From positions 1 through 21,394 of IMG/VR virus record IMGVR_UViG_3300028287_000034: 21,394 bases of DNA, one strand, 5' to 3'. This document shows positions 12,466 through 18,686 of this stretch, one piece after another (the first letter of the stretch is position 1; every line of letters starts with the position of its first letter). The notes under the pieces were generated by a model, which saw nothing but the letters and a program-made list of their open reading frames with translations, was not told the DNA's origin and did no database searches. The stretch is from a virus. The position numbers and the translations under genes are program-made.

Positions 12466-12525
12466 ATTATAGGGCAGAGTGGGGTCAGCAGTGCCCCCTG
12501 CTGTGCCAGTTCCTCAGTTGTCATG
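12466..12525 (-). promoter_or_regulatory. Promoter cassette P7 (dyad + 30 bp + TATAAT)
   Basis: Minus strand: dyad CATGACAAC-N6-ACTGGCACA (12502-12525), 30-bp spacer containing a GGGG...CCCC hairpin, -10 TATAAT (12466-12471) preceded by CTGCCC. The distal arm overlaps the stop of the 67-aa gene. Drives the eleven-gene operon. Confidence 0.7.
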
Positions 12526-12724
12526 CCACTCTTGACATACCAGCAAACATACCAGAAATGAAAGCATCCTTAAGTGCGTCTCTGATTGACTCCACATAAA
12601 CCTCATGAAAGTCCAGACTATCAGAGTTTCTGACTTCTAATGTTTCGACACTTGGAAAGTGTTTCTGAGCAATACTAATCAAAAGATCATCAACAACTTT
12701 TTTGATTTCAGTGTCAGTAGTCAT
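12521..12724 (-). CDS. DUF6900-like small protein, 67 aa
   Basis: The core ISIAQKHFPSVETLEVRNSD followed by SLDFHEVYVESIRDALKDAF matches a small family I recall as DUF6900 (pattern A..H...ETLE.R.SDSLDFH...V..I..AL..A), found in phages and bacteria, with no proven function. Residues about 15-60 hold the motif, and the C-terminus is a short helix. Its promoter region lacks the dyad. Confidence 0.75.
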   Translation of the reverse strand: MTTDTEIKKVVDDLLISIAQKHFPSVETLEVRNSDSLDFHEVYVESIRDALKDAFISGMFAGMSRVA

Positions 12725-12747
12725 GGTGGTTTATCTTGTATGTGAAT

Positions 12748-12753
12748 AGTATA
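12748..12753 (-). promoter_or_regulatory. -10 box TATACT without a dyad (P8)
   Basis: TATACT preceded by CCACTCTGCCC, the same context as the P7 and P9 -10 boxes, about 24 bp before the 67-aa gene. At the position where the dyad should be there is only AT-rich sequence inside the upstream gene. The cassette seems to have lost its upstream half, or this gene is regulated differently. Confidence 0.45.
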
Positions 12754-12769
12754 GGGCAGAGTGGACGGT

Positions 12770-12919
12770 CTAGTAAGTGGTTTGAGTTTGTACTATAACA
12801 TCTTTAACCGTAGTAGCGGTACCGTAGTAGCGGTGCAGGTTTACATAAGTACCAACCAAAGTAAAAACCGTCGCAACAACTTGAATGAAAAGCAATGTTT
12901 TTGTTGGGAAATTAGTCAT
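12770..12919 (-). CDS. Small membrane protein with tandem duplication, 49 aa
   Basis: MTNFPTKTLLFIQVVATVFT, LVGTYVNLHRYYGTATTVKD, VIVQTQTTY. Residues 8-28 form a probable transmembrane helix. A 14-bp tandem repeat in the coding sequence covers the HRYYGTATTV segment; with only one copy the frame would end at a TAA right after HRYYG. The tail after the membrane helix is therefore probably new. Sits alone behind P9. Confidence 0.62.
   Translation of the reverse strand: MTNFPTKTLLFIQVVATVFTLVGTYVNLHRYYGTATTVKDVIVQTQTTY
12807..12834. repeat. 14-bp tandem duplication in coding sequence
   Basis: ACCGTAGTAGCGGT occurs twice in a row without change. The unit is itself a partial palindrome (ACCG/CGGT). 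Since 14 is not a multiple of three, gain or loss of a copy shifts the reading frame of the small membrane protein. Confidence 0.9.
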
Positions 12920-12941
12920 GTGGTTGTTTGTTTACTCCGTT

Positions 12942-13001
12942 ATTATAGGACAGAGTGGGGGCAGAGTGAGGGCAGAGTGGACACTGCCCCAAGTGGTTCA
13001 T
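12942..13001 (-). promoter_or_regulatory. Promoter cassette P9 (degenerate dyad + 30 bp + TATAAT)
   Basis: Minus strand: 24-bp element at 12978-13001 (ATGAACCAC ... CAGTGTCCA), 30-bp spacer, -10 TATAAT (12942-12947). The spacer is made of three 10-11-bp units of the type CACTCTGCCC. The element overlaps the TGA of the 90-aa gene. Drives the 49-aa membrane protein. Confidence 0.6.
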
Positions 13002-13270
13002 CCAACTGCCATTGGAGCATACTCGGATCGTGGCATTTGATCTAGGTTGAAGTCAGTTACCTTCGCACCATTTGCAATGCGTTCTGTCCATTCATGACGT
13101 GCTTCGAGTGCTGTCACCGTTGAATAAGACTTGAGACTACTAGTATCGAAGGTGACACGCTTCTGGAAGCGTTTGACAACGACTTTCATACCTTTAACAT
13201 CATCTGCTTCAGCAATGAATGCCTCAGGGAAGAAGTCAACAACGGTGCCGATTGATGTGGTGAGTTGCAT
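12998..13270 (-). CDS. Hypothetical phage protein, 90 aa
   Basis: Unknown function. MQLTTSIGTVVDFFPEAFIA, EADDVKGMKVVVKRFQKRVT, then SLKSYSTVTALEARHEWTER and an acidic tail. Alternating strands then a helix; no catalytic motif is visible. Monocistronic between P10 and P9. AAGGGAAC in the leader serves as ribosome binding site. Confidence 0.7.
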   Translation of the reverse strand: MQLTTSIGTVVDFFPEAFIAEADDVKGMKVVVKRFQKRVTFDTSSLKSYSTVTALEARHEWTERIANGAKVTDFNLDQMPRSEYAPMAVG

Positions 13271-13299
13271 GTGAGTGGTGTTCCCTTGATTACCTCTGT

Positions 13300-13358
13300 A
13301 TTATAAGGCATCCTGGTGGGGTTTCAACATGCCTTGTGCCACCTCTTCAACTGTCAGC
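13300..13358 (-). promoter_or_regulatory. Promoter cassette P10 (dyad + 29 bp + TATAAT)
   Basis: Minus strand: dyad GCTGACAGT-N6-GGTGGCACA (13335-13358), 29-bp spacer with an AAGGCAT/ATGCCTT 7-bp hairpin, -10 TATAAT (13300-13305). A TTGAAA lies 16 bp before the -10 and may be a partial -35. The leader TACAGAGGTAATCAAG is shared with P14. Confidence 0.7.
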
Positions 13359-13830
13359 ATAATGGTGCCGCCTGACTGGTTTTGTCTATAGTTGATGGCA
13401 CGTATATTTCAGGTGCATCAATCTTACCCAATTCATTCTCCAATCCAACTGGTTGACCGAAAGAATAACCATATTCCAAGGCATTCGCACATACAAAATG
13501 TGGATGATCGACCGAAACACCCAGTCTATTGCACATTTCTGCATGATTATCTGCCATTAACTCTACAGCATAGAGCATATTGTCATTGATATGTGATAAA
13601 GAATGATATTTCAATAATTCTGTCTGCAGTGCTAGCATGAAGTTCCCTGACCCTGCTGCGTTGTCAAGAAATGTGCTGTTCTCATTCATCAGGACAGATT
13701 CAGGAATCTCTGATGCCATTTCGGTACACAATTCCATGGGTGTGAATACTTCTCCTGTCTGATCAATACGTTCATCAGATCTTGCAATCTCTGACCCGAC
13801 TGATTCATTGTGTGTGTTTTTACTTGGCAT
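13354..13830 (-). CDS. Adenine methyltransferase half: SAM-binding part without NPPY, 158 aa
   Basis: N-terminal part of an N6-adenine DNA methyltransferase. DQTGEVFTPMELCTEMAS (23-40) is the motif X-type G.[FV][FY]TP segment; FLDNAAGSGNFMLAL (54-68) is an intact motif I that binds S-adenosylmethionine; YAVEL (87-91) supplies the acidic motif II residue; FVCANALEYG resembles motif III. The chain then ends (STIDKTSQAAPLC) where the catalytic NPPY should follow. It overlaps the nuclease gene by 11 nt. It could be a truncated remnant, or the SAM-binding partner of the NPPY subunit encoded two genes upstream. An in-frame GTG nine bases earlier is an alternative start. Confidence 0.75.
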   Translation of the reverse strand: MPSKNTHNESVGSEIARSDERIDQTGEVFTPMELCTEMASEIPESVLMNENSTFLDNAAGSGNFMLALQTELLKYHSLSHINDNMLYAVELMADNHAEMCNRLGVSVDHPHFVCANALEYGYSFGQPVGLENELGKIDAPEIYVPSTIDKTSQAAPLC

Positions 13831-14386
13831 TCTGCTCACTTACGATGGTGCGGAGTGTATCCCAGAAAGGCACGTTGTTATCAACACGTAGTGCAATCTG
13901 TTCTCGGGAGATACAATGAACATTTGCCATTGCATGTTTAGGGTGAACACCCTTACAACTAGTGACAATAATAACATTTTTGCCATTGTATTGCAACCCT
14001 TCATTCATGGTCGCGTCAGCAGCAACGTTACTGATATTGTCCTTATTTGTCAGATAGGTGTTACGGTCTGCCTTGAACTTATGCTGAATGACGTTAGGCA
14101 GTCCGTCTAATGTGCTGATGCCACGTCCATCAATACCACGGTCATAATCCGTGTTTGGTGTATAGTCTGACGTATATGTTAGCGTATGGTCTTTATCCAA
14201 CACCTTGAAGAAATACTCAATGAACCATTCAAATCCGTCTCCCATATATTTCAATGGGTCATAGAAATCAGGGTCTTGTTTCTTACCGGCAGCAACCAAC
14301 TTTTTAAGGAACTTGTCTAGTGTGTTCTCAGAGATTAGCGAGTCAATCTCTTCGCAATCGTAACCAAATGTGTGAATGAGTTTCAT
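13820..14386 (-). CDS. PD-(D/E)XK nuclease-like protein, 188 aa
   Basis: Resembles restriction-endonuclease-like (Mrr/type ISP class) nucleases. Visible features: GDGFEWFIEYFFKVL with Glu53 and Glu57 in a helix (49-63), then TDYDRGIDGRGIS with Asp82 and Asp86, then NVIQHKFK with Gln101 and Lys103, i.e. a D-x(2-3)-GID...QxK signature typical of QxK-type PD-(D/E)XK enzymes. These residues would bind metal and cut DNA. The C-terminal part (NVIIVTSCKGVHPKHAMANV) is another alpha/beta portion. It lies between two methyltransferase halves and follows the NPPY gene by 5 nt. A TTG start three codons earlier is possible. Confidence 0.68.
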   Translation of the reverse strand: MKLIHTFGYDCEEIDSLISENTLDKFLKKLVAAGKKQDPDFYDPLKYMGDGFEWFIEYFFKVLDKDHTLTYTSDYTPNTDYDRGIDGRGISTLDGLPNVIQHKFKADRNTYLTNKDNISNVAADATMNEGLQYNGKNVIIVTSCKGVHPKHAMANVHCISREQIALRVDNNVPFWDTLRTIVSEQNAK

Positions 14387-14391
14387 GATAA

Positions 14392-15480
14392 TCAACCGAG
14401 CAATTTGATGACTTCCAGTTTATTCCAACCGGACCACTTGAAAACATTCATGATCTCTTGAATATCAGGACCATTAAGATAATCTGCCAAGTCTTGTGCT
14501 TCTTCTACTGTCTCACATTCTGTCCATACGATTGTTGCAGTGCCACCCATATTTTGCATCACACGAAATATAGGATAACCGCTGAGACTAATACCAACTC
14601 GGATCTTGTCATTGTTAGGATGATGAACAGTAGTCTTGAATGATTGTGCAGTAGTGTGCCATACTTCCACACCTTCTTCACTTGCCCACTTAGATTTATG
14701 AGTTGTGTGATATTCTGTGGTTCTCTGCCATTTACGATTATTGGTAAAGAACTTGTAAAGACTCAGATTGTGCTCATTGACAACTTTAGGAAGAAAGTCA
14801 TAGGTAGACAAGTCAAGAGAAAAAACACCATCAGTGGCAATAACTTCAGTGTTGCCAGTATACTTAGGATCCCATACAATACGGCAGAAAGTAGAACCAA
14901 CGCCAGGGAAATGATCACCAACAGTGAGATCAATCTTGACAAGATTATTACAAATCAGATTCCACATCTTGCCGGGAGATGTAATCGATGCAGGAATCAC
15001 ATAGGAAACATATTCACTATTCTCAACCGCAGTCTGTAAGAATTGATGCCACAACACCCAACGCTTAGAGTTAGAATTACCCTGATATGGTGGGTTGCCA
15101 AGTGTTGCAGTGAAGTTCATATTGCAGCGAGTCCAGTTGTTCATAGGAGGGACATAGTATGTAACACCGAGTTTCACACATCCTTTCTTCATAATATCAT
15201 AATACTGATTCTGACTATCTGTCAAGTCAGAATGTGTATTCTCAAGATAAACAATGTTAGTATATCCGTGCTCAATCAGAGTCAGAGTCAGCGTCAAGAA
15301 AGTATCAACAACACCGATTGTTGCATCCTTAGAGATACCACGATCATTCAATTCTTGCACCATCTGCTGTGCAAGATCCTCAGGAATTGGTTGCCTACCG
15401 TCAACAGGTTTGATGCCTTTCTTGTAATAAGAAAGCAATGCTTCCCGTTTCTGTGCATAAGATGCCTCGGTCACATACAT
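14392..15480 (-). CDS. NPPY-type adenine DNA methyltransferase subunit, 362 aa
   Basis: Eco57I-like N6-adenine methyltransferase: the catalytic motif IV NPPY (129-132, in TATLGNPPYQGNSNSKRW) is followed by the usual helix and VIPASITSPGKMWNLI strand, then a C-terminal target-recognition-like region. The place of SAM motif I (about 56-71, IGVVDTFLTLTLTLIEHGYT) lacks the D.x.GxG pattern, so SAM binding may be poor without a partner. The start is the ATG after the P11 -10 box; a longer frame reaching the helicase stop would run through a terminator and promoter and is rejected. First gene of a unit that continues with the nuclease and the SAM-binding half. Confidence 0.82.
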   Translation of the reverse strand: MYVTEASYAQKREALLSYYKKGIKPVDGRQPIPEDLAQQMVQELNDRGISKDATIGVVDTFLTLTLTLIEHGYTNIVYLENTHSDLTDSQNQYYDIMKKGCVKLGVTYYVPPMNNWTRCNMNFTATLGNPPYQGNSNSKRWVLWHQFLQTAVENSEYVSYVIPASITSPGKMWNLICNNLVKIDLTVGDHFPGVGSTFCRIVWDPKYTGNTEVIATDGVFSLDLSTYDFLPKVVNEHNLSLYKFFTNNRKWQRTTEYHTTHKSKWASEEGVEVWHTTAQSFKTTVHHPNNDKIRVGISLSGYPIFRVMQNMGGTATIVWTECETVEEAQDLADYLNGPDIQEIMNVFKWSGWNKLEVIKLLG

Positions 15481-15505
15481 GATGCTGTTTGTTTGAACTG
15501 AAGTC

Positions 15506-15565
15506 ATTATACAATAAAAAACCACCCCTGTGATGGAGTGGTGGACAGTTTGATCAACTGGCACA
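15506..15565 (-). promoter_or_regulatory. Promoter cassette P11 (dyad + 30 bp + TATAAT)
   Basis: Minus strand: dyad TGTGCCAGT-N6-AACTGTCCA (15542-15565), 30-bp spacer wholly occupied by a terminator, -10 TATAAT (15506-15511). The dyad begins 1 nt after the helicase stop codon. It separates the helicase from the methyltransferase unit and allows independent expression. Confidence 0.72.
15516..15541 (-). terminator. Rho-independent terminator after helicase
   Basis: Stem CCACTCC/GGGGTGG (one G-U pair) with a 6-7-nt loop followed by TTTTTT on the minus strand. It sits inside the spacer of P11, between dyad and -10 box, so the helicase transcript would end just before the next transcript begins. 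Confidence 0.8.
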
Positions 15566-15566
15566 C

Positions 15567-16967
15567 TCATCCGAGAATGTCCAGAGGATCACCACTAGAA
15601 AGAAGATCCTGAATCATCATACTGTGCTGCCATTGAATATCATAGTCTGCAACACGTTGCTTAAGGTTTTTGGTCAGATCTTCGACGATCTCATCTTCCT
15701 TACCGCGACCAGATACCTCAGTCACGATCTCATCAACTGGCACACCTTGAGTGAGCAATTGATTGACAATTCCTGCCATGCAGTACCAAGCATCGTCAGT
15801 ATCATCGCCATGCTGAATGATAGTTACAATGCCATACTTTTTGCCAGGGGAGGAACGAATTACACGACCCATTGCCTGAACTGCTTTGATATTAGAGCAG
15901 ATATTGCGCATGAAAACTGTACCTGTGAATGCCTTGACATCGATACCCTCACCGAGCATATCGTAGTGGAGAACAATCATTTTGCGGGTCAAGTCTTCGC
16001 CCAGTTCATTAAGTTTAGCAAGGAACTTACCTTTAGCATTAGGAGAAGAGATCTGTGTCTCATTCATATATCCACCGTTCACACTGTCAACAGACAGAAG
16101 ATCGTAACCCTTGTCATTTGCCCACTTAATCATAGCAAGGCGCATACCCTGAATGTTAGCAGTGCCGCGACATGCAACCAGAATCTTGTGTGCTCCAGTC
16201 TCGTAATGCTCGGTCTCATAGTAATTAACTGTCTCCATCAGAGTGTCAACATCAGCAGAAATCTCATCAAGATTCCTCTTCTCAGCGTTGCTAACTTGCA
16301 GATGCAGCACAGGTTCAACAATAGAGCCAGACTCTACAAGATCACCAAACTTAATGTTAGCAATGTGCTCACCATACACAGCAGAGTTATCGAAACCTCT
16401 GCCAGTTGTTGACTCACTGCGACGAGGGGTTGCAGTAAAGTAGTAAGCATGATTTGCAAGGGCACTGATATCCTCTACAGCGTCGAAAGAATCATTATCT
16501 GCTGCATTATGTGCTTCATCGAAATAGGCAACAGTCACAGGAATGTTAGCAGCAACCACACGTTTCAGACTTTTATATGTGCTGAAAAGAATCAGCGGTT
16601 GCTGTGCTTTCTGTGCAATAGAATAGATCTCTTCGATCTCATCGATGGTTGTAGTTGATGACTGAGGTTGTACCTTTATACGGAACTTGAGATTGTTACG
16701 ATTACGCTGCCAAGTCCTAGAATCGGAAGATACTTGACGATAAACGAAATCTGCATCAGAGAGATGCTCATCGAACTCATTAAACAGTTGTTCAGACAGC
16801 AGATGTTGAGGAGCAACAACAACAATCACATTGCCAGGTGTCAAGAATCGACGGCAATCAGTGATGAAAGTGAAAGTCTTGCCAGCACCAGTGCCAGCGG
16901 TCAGATAACCTTTGTTGTTTGCTGCCATCGCATCAAGCATTTCCTGCTGATAGGGACGGAGTTGCAT
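15567..16967 (-). CDS. SF2 DNA helicase/translocase (restriction-type), 466 aa
   Basis: Superfamily 2 ATPase of the type found in type I, III and ISP restriction enzymes. In order: RPYQ (4-7), Walker A AGTGAGKT (24-31), motif Ia VVVAPQHLLSEQ, DEAH box YFDEAH (148-153), motif III TATP (178-181), a second RecA domain with LHYDMLGEGIDV (motif V) and QAMGRVIRS (motif VI). All ATPase motifs look intact. No nuclease or methylase domain is fused; these functions are encoded by the three following genes. UvsW-type phage helicases are the main alternative, but the pairing with an NPPY methyltransferase favours a restriction-like role. Driven by P12. Confidence 0.88.
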   Translation of the reverse strand: MQLRPYQQEMLDAMAANNKGYLTAGTGAGKTFTFITDCRRFLTPGNVIVVVAPQHLLSEQLFNEFDEHLSDADFVYRQVSSDSRTWQRNRNNLKFRIKVQPQSSTTTIDEIEEIYSIAQKAQQPLILFSTYKSLKRVVAANIPVTVAYFDEAHNAADNDSFDAVEDISALANHAYYFTATPRRSESTTGRGFDNSAVYGEHIANIKFGDLVESGSIVEPVLHLQVSNAEKRNLDEISADVDTLMETVNYYETEHYETGAHKILVACRGTANIQGMRLAMIKWANDKGYDLLSVDSVNGGYMNETQISSPNAKGKFLAKLNELGEDLTRKMIVLHYDMLGEGIDVKAFTGTVFMRNICSNIKAVQAMGRVIRSSPGKKYGIVTIIQHGDDTDDAWYCMAGIVNQLLTQGVPVDEIVTEVSGRGKEDEIVEDLTKNLKQRVADYDIQWQHSMMIQDLLSSGDPLDILG

Positions 16968-16990
16968 GGGTGTCTCTCGATTACTTTGTT

Positions 16991-17049
16991 ATTATAATGC
17001 CATCAGACGGTTCTGAAACCCCTGCTGTGACACTTGTTCGACTGGCACA
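16991..17049 (-). promoter_or_regulatory. Promoter cassette P12 (dyad + 29 bp + TATAAT)
   Basis: Minus strand: dyad TGTGCCAGT-N6-AGTGTCACA (17026-17049), 29-bp spacer with a TCAGA/TCTGA hairpin, -10 TATAAT (16991-16996). The dyad ends 2 nt after the metallopeptidase stop. Drives the helicase. Confidence 0.7.
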
Positions 17050-17051
17050 CT

Positions 17052-17468
17052 TTATTTCTCATTTAACCACTGATCATATAACCTTACTTCTTCCTCCCGT
17101 GCCTCAATTTCATGTGGTTGATCCTCATAATCGTAATTACTCACTGGTTCGAGTGAATAACACAATTTTCCATATCGGGATCGCAGGTCACCACGTATCC
17201 ACTGTGCCATATGGGTCAGTTCATGAAAAAGAGTTTTTATATATGTTTCCTTATCCATATGTGCCTGAAGTTCAATCAGGAAGTGTCGTGGTCGATAATA
17301 TCCATCAATCACATCACAATAACCAACAACACCATCACGTTTCAGTCCTTTATGAATAATGTCCACATCAATTTTATGTCGTGGAAAATATTCATTCAAA
17401 AACCAAGAGGTAACATCCTCACAGATGATCTTAGAATAACCGTATCCAAAGTGGTAGATGGAACTCAT
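17052..17468 (-). CDS. SprT-like zinc metallopeptidase, 138 aa
   Basis: Small metallopeptidase: the zinc site HELTHMAQW (HExxH, around residue 83) follows a helix (KETYIKTLFHELTH), and a third ligand is likely in PHEIEAREEEVR near the C-terminus. N-terminal strands include RPRHFLIELQAHM. Cyanophages often carry such SprT-like genes, perhaps for cutting DNA-protein crosslinks or host proteins. It is the last gene of the P13 unit; its ATG abuts the stop of the 31-aa gene (TAAATG). Confidence 0.8.
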   Translation of the reverse strand: MSSIYHFGYGYSKIICEDVTSWFLNEYFPRHKIDVDIIHKGLKRDGVVGYCDVIDGYYRPRHFLIELQAHMDKETYIKTLFHELTHMAQWIRGDLRSRYGKLCYSLEPVSNYDYEDQPHEIEAREEEVRLYDQWLNEK

Positions 17469-17564
17469 TTATAGACCACTCAGTAGAACATAGGTCAATC
17501 GTGCTCCCCAATTCATGAAGACGAAAAATGATGAGATGAATAAAAGTTTTTCTTTAGATGTCAT
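17469..17564 (-). CDS. 31-aa membrane peptide
   Basis: MTSKEKLLFISSFFVFMNWG, then ARLTYVLLSGL: one hydrophobic helix. The ATG overlaps the preceding stop (ATGA) and its stop abuts the metallopeptidase start, so it is placed exactly like a gene. Its first 13 codons are duplicated 310 bp upstream. Confidence 0.55.
   Translation of the reverse strand: MTSKEKLLFISSFFVFMNWGARLTYVLLSGL
17526..17564. repeat. 39-bp direct repeat, copy 1
   Basis: Identical to 17836-17874. Covers the first 13 codons of the 31-aa membrane peptide, up to and including the ATGA junction with the upstream gene. Confidence 0.92.
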
Positions 17565-17809
17565 TTTTCAATTGAATCTTTCATCTGCTGAACCTTCCAT
17601 CTAACATTTAACATTCTTTTATCAAGACATTCTTCTATAGTGTCAGATAAAGTGATTGTATCATCAAGTTGATAAAAATTATCAACCAACTTTTTATTTC
17701 TTTTAATCAAAAAACGGATTCGTCTTTCACACTCTTTCACCTCTTTATAAAGGTAAACACTTACAACAATGCTAATTGTAGTAAGAAAAACAAAAGGAGC
17801 AATAATCAT
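17561..17809 (-). CDS. Membrane-anchored coiled-coil protein, 82 aa
   Basis: N-terminal membrane helix (APFVFLTTISIVVSVYLY, about 4-21), then a charged helical domain (KEVKECERRIRFLIKRNKKL) and a second helix (TIEECLDKRMLNVRWKVQQM). Resembles small spanin- or holin-accessory-like topologies only in shape; no lysis neighbours are seen, so the role is unknown. It lies exactly between the two copies of the 39-bp repeat and looks like an insertion. Confidence 0.66.
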   Translation of the reverse strand: MIIAPFVFLTTISIVVSVYLYKEVKECERRIRFLIKRNKKLVDNFYQLDDTITLSDTIEECLDKRMLNVRWKVQQMKDSIEK

Positions 17810-17829
17810 GATTTTCAGTAGTTTAAAAA

Positions 17830-17874
17830 TTAGATAAATGATGAGATGAATAAAAGTTTTTCTTTAGATGTCAT
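17830..17874 (-). pseudogene. Truncated 14-aa copy of the membrane peptide gene
   Basis: The upstream copy of the repeat keeps the ATGA overlap with the 53-aa gene and reads the same 13 codons (MTSKEKLLFISSF), then one codon and TAA. It is a remnant of the 31-aa gene, left when the 82-aa gene was inserted or when the 5' end was duplicated. Confidence 0.6.
17836..17874. repeat. 39-bp direct repeat, copy 2
   Basis: Identical to 17526-17564. Lies directly after the stop of the 53-aa gene on the minus strand. Confidence 0.92.
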
Positions 17875-18032
17875 GCCGGTCTTACACTCCATTCATCATT
17901 CGGAACCATTGTGTCAATGACGTGCTTGACATTTTCAATTCCATAAACTACAACCTCCTGAGTTGAAGTGTAACCATTTTTCTTCTCACGTTTCCATGAG
18001 ACAATCCATCGATCACATGATACTTTCATCAT
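17871..18032 (-). CDS. Hypothetical phage protein, 53 aa
   Basis: Unknown function. MMKVSCDRWIVSWKREKKNG, YTSTQEVVVYGIENVKHVID, TMVPNDEWSVRPA: strand-strand-helix-strand. The first of two adjacent ATGs is chosen because it gives the 4-nt ATGA overlap with the preceding gene. Confidence 0.68.
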   Translation of the reverse strand: MMKVSCDRWIVSWKREKKNGYTSTQEVVVYGIENVKHVIDTMVPNDEWSVRPA

Positions 18033-18229
18033 CCATGAGTCTCCATAAAATCGTCAAGAGTGTAAATTTCGTCAGTTGATGTTTCTTCAATCAATTGTTC
18101 GATTGTAAGTTCTTCCATCTCTTTACGATATTCTTCTGGTGTTGGATCTTCTGGGTCATAATCATCATGGCAGAGATAGTCCCACTCATGTACAAGTGCA
18201 TCAATCAGTTGTGCTTTAGTGTAATTCAT
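18029..18229 (-). CDS. Conserved acidic phage protein, 66 aa
   Basis: MNYTKAQLIDALVHEWDYLC, HDDYDPEDPTPEEYRKEMEE, then LTIEQLIEETSTDEIYTLDD. I recall this type (LIDAL..E..YL.HDDYDP...EY...L..L...L..ET.TDE..TL..F) in several cyanophages; function unknown. Start chosen at the ATG 2 nt after the previous stop; an upstream in-frame start would overlap the preceding gene widely. Confidence 0.75.
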   Translation of the reverse strand: MNYTKAQLIDALVHEWDYLCHDDYDPEDPTPEEYRKEMEELTIEQLIEETSTDEIYTLDDFMETHG

Positions 18230-18231
18230 AA

Positions 18232-18603
18232 TCACTTCATGTAAAGATATGACCCATACCATGTCGCATTTTCCAGCAACCACTCACGATCTTTGATAAT
18301 TAAGAGATTAAATCGTTCTCCTTTAGCAGGTGCTTTAATGCTTGCTGCTTTGTATACGGAACCAGTTTTCCTATCAATGAAGCAGTGAACTGATTCAGTC
18401 TGACCATCGACACACTGCATCACTTTATGATACTTACGACCAGAGATTAGTGCATAAGAATAGTTGCGACCACTATTTGGATACTGACGTTGATGACTTT
18501 GCTGAAGAGCATCACAAAGCATCAGACCATACTTAGTGACATTGAGTTGGATGGTGTTCTGAGCATCTTTCTGAGCAACGTAGTCGGTGAAGGTGGCAGT
18601 CAT
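18232..18603 (-). CDS. Conserved phage protein, 123 aa
   Basis: Function unknown. Middle and C-terminal parts (RKYHKVMQCVDGQTESVHCF, IDRKTGSVYKAASIKAPAKG, ERFNLL) match a pattern common in phage proteins: K.V......SVH.F.D.KTG.VYK.AS...PAKG.R.NL. N-terminus is helical (ATFTDYVAQKDAQN). Start is the ATG after the P13 leader (GGGAGACCACCC); the frame extends into the promoter but that part cannot be transcribed from P13. First gene of the P13 unit. Confidence 0.78.
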   Translation of the reverse strand: MTATFTDYVAQKDAQNTIQLNVTKYGLMLCDALQQSHQRQYPNSGRNYSYALISGRKYHKVMQCVDGQTESVHCFIDRKTGSVYKAASIKAPAKGERFNLLIIKDREWLLENATWYGSYLYMK

Positions 18604-18627
18604 GGGTGGTCTCCCTTGTATGAATGT

Positions 18628-18686
18628 ATTATAGAGCATCCTGAGAGGGTTTCAGGATGCATTGGGACACTTAGGCAAGTGGTCCA
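18628..18686 (-). promoter_or_regulatory. Promoter cassette P13 (dyad + 29 bp + TATAAT)
   Basis: Minus strand: dyad TGGACCACT-N6-AGTGTCCCA (18663-18686), 29-bp spacer with a 9-bp hairpin GCATCCTGA/TCAGGATGC (18636-18660), -10 TATAAT (18628-18633). The dyad covers the stop of the 137-aa gene. Drives the seven-member unit down to the metallopeptidase. Confidence 0.68.

Noticed and set aside
14392-15570. Longer start of the NPPY methyltransferase overlapping the helicase stop
   Set aside because: The extra 30 codons run through a terminator and the TATAAT of P11, so the RNA from P11 would not contain them.
14458-16997. Several long plus-strand open frames opposite the methyltransferase and helicase
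   Set aside because: They mirror strong minus-strand coding genes with clear motifs, and their products are Cys/Ile/His-rich without recognisable domains or promoters.
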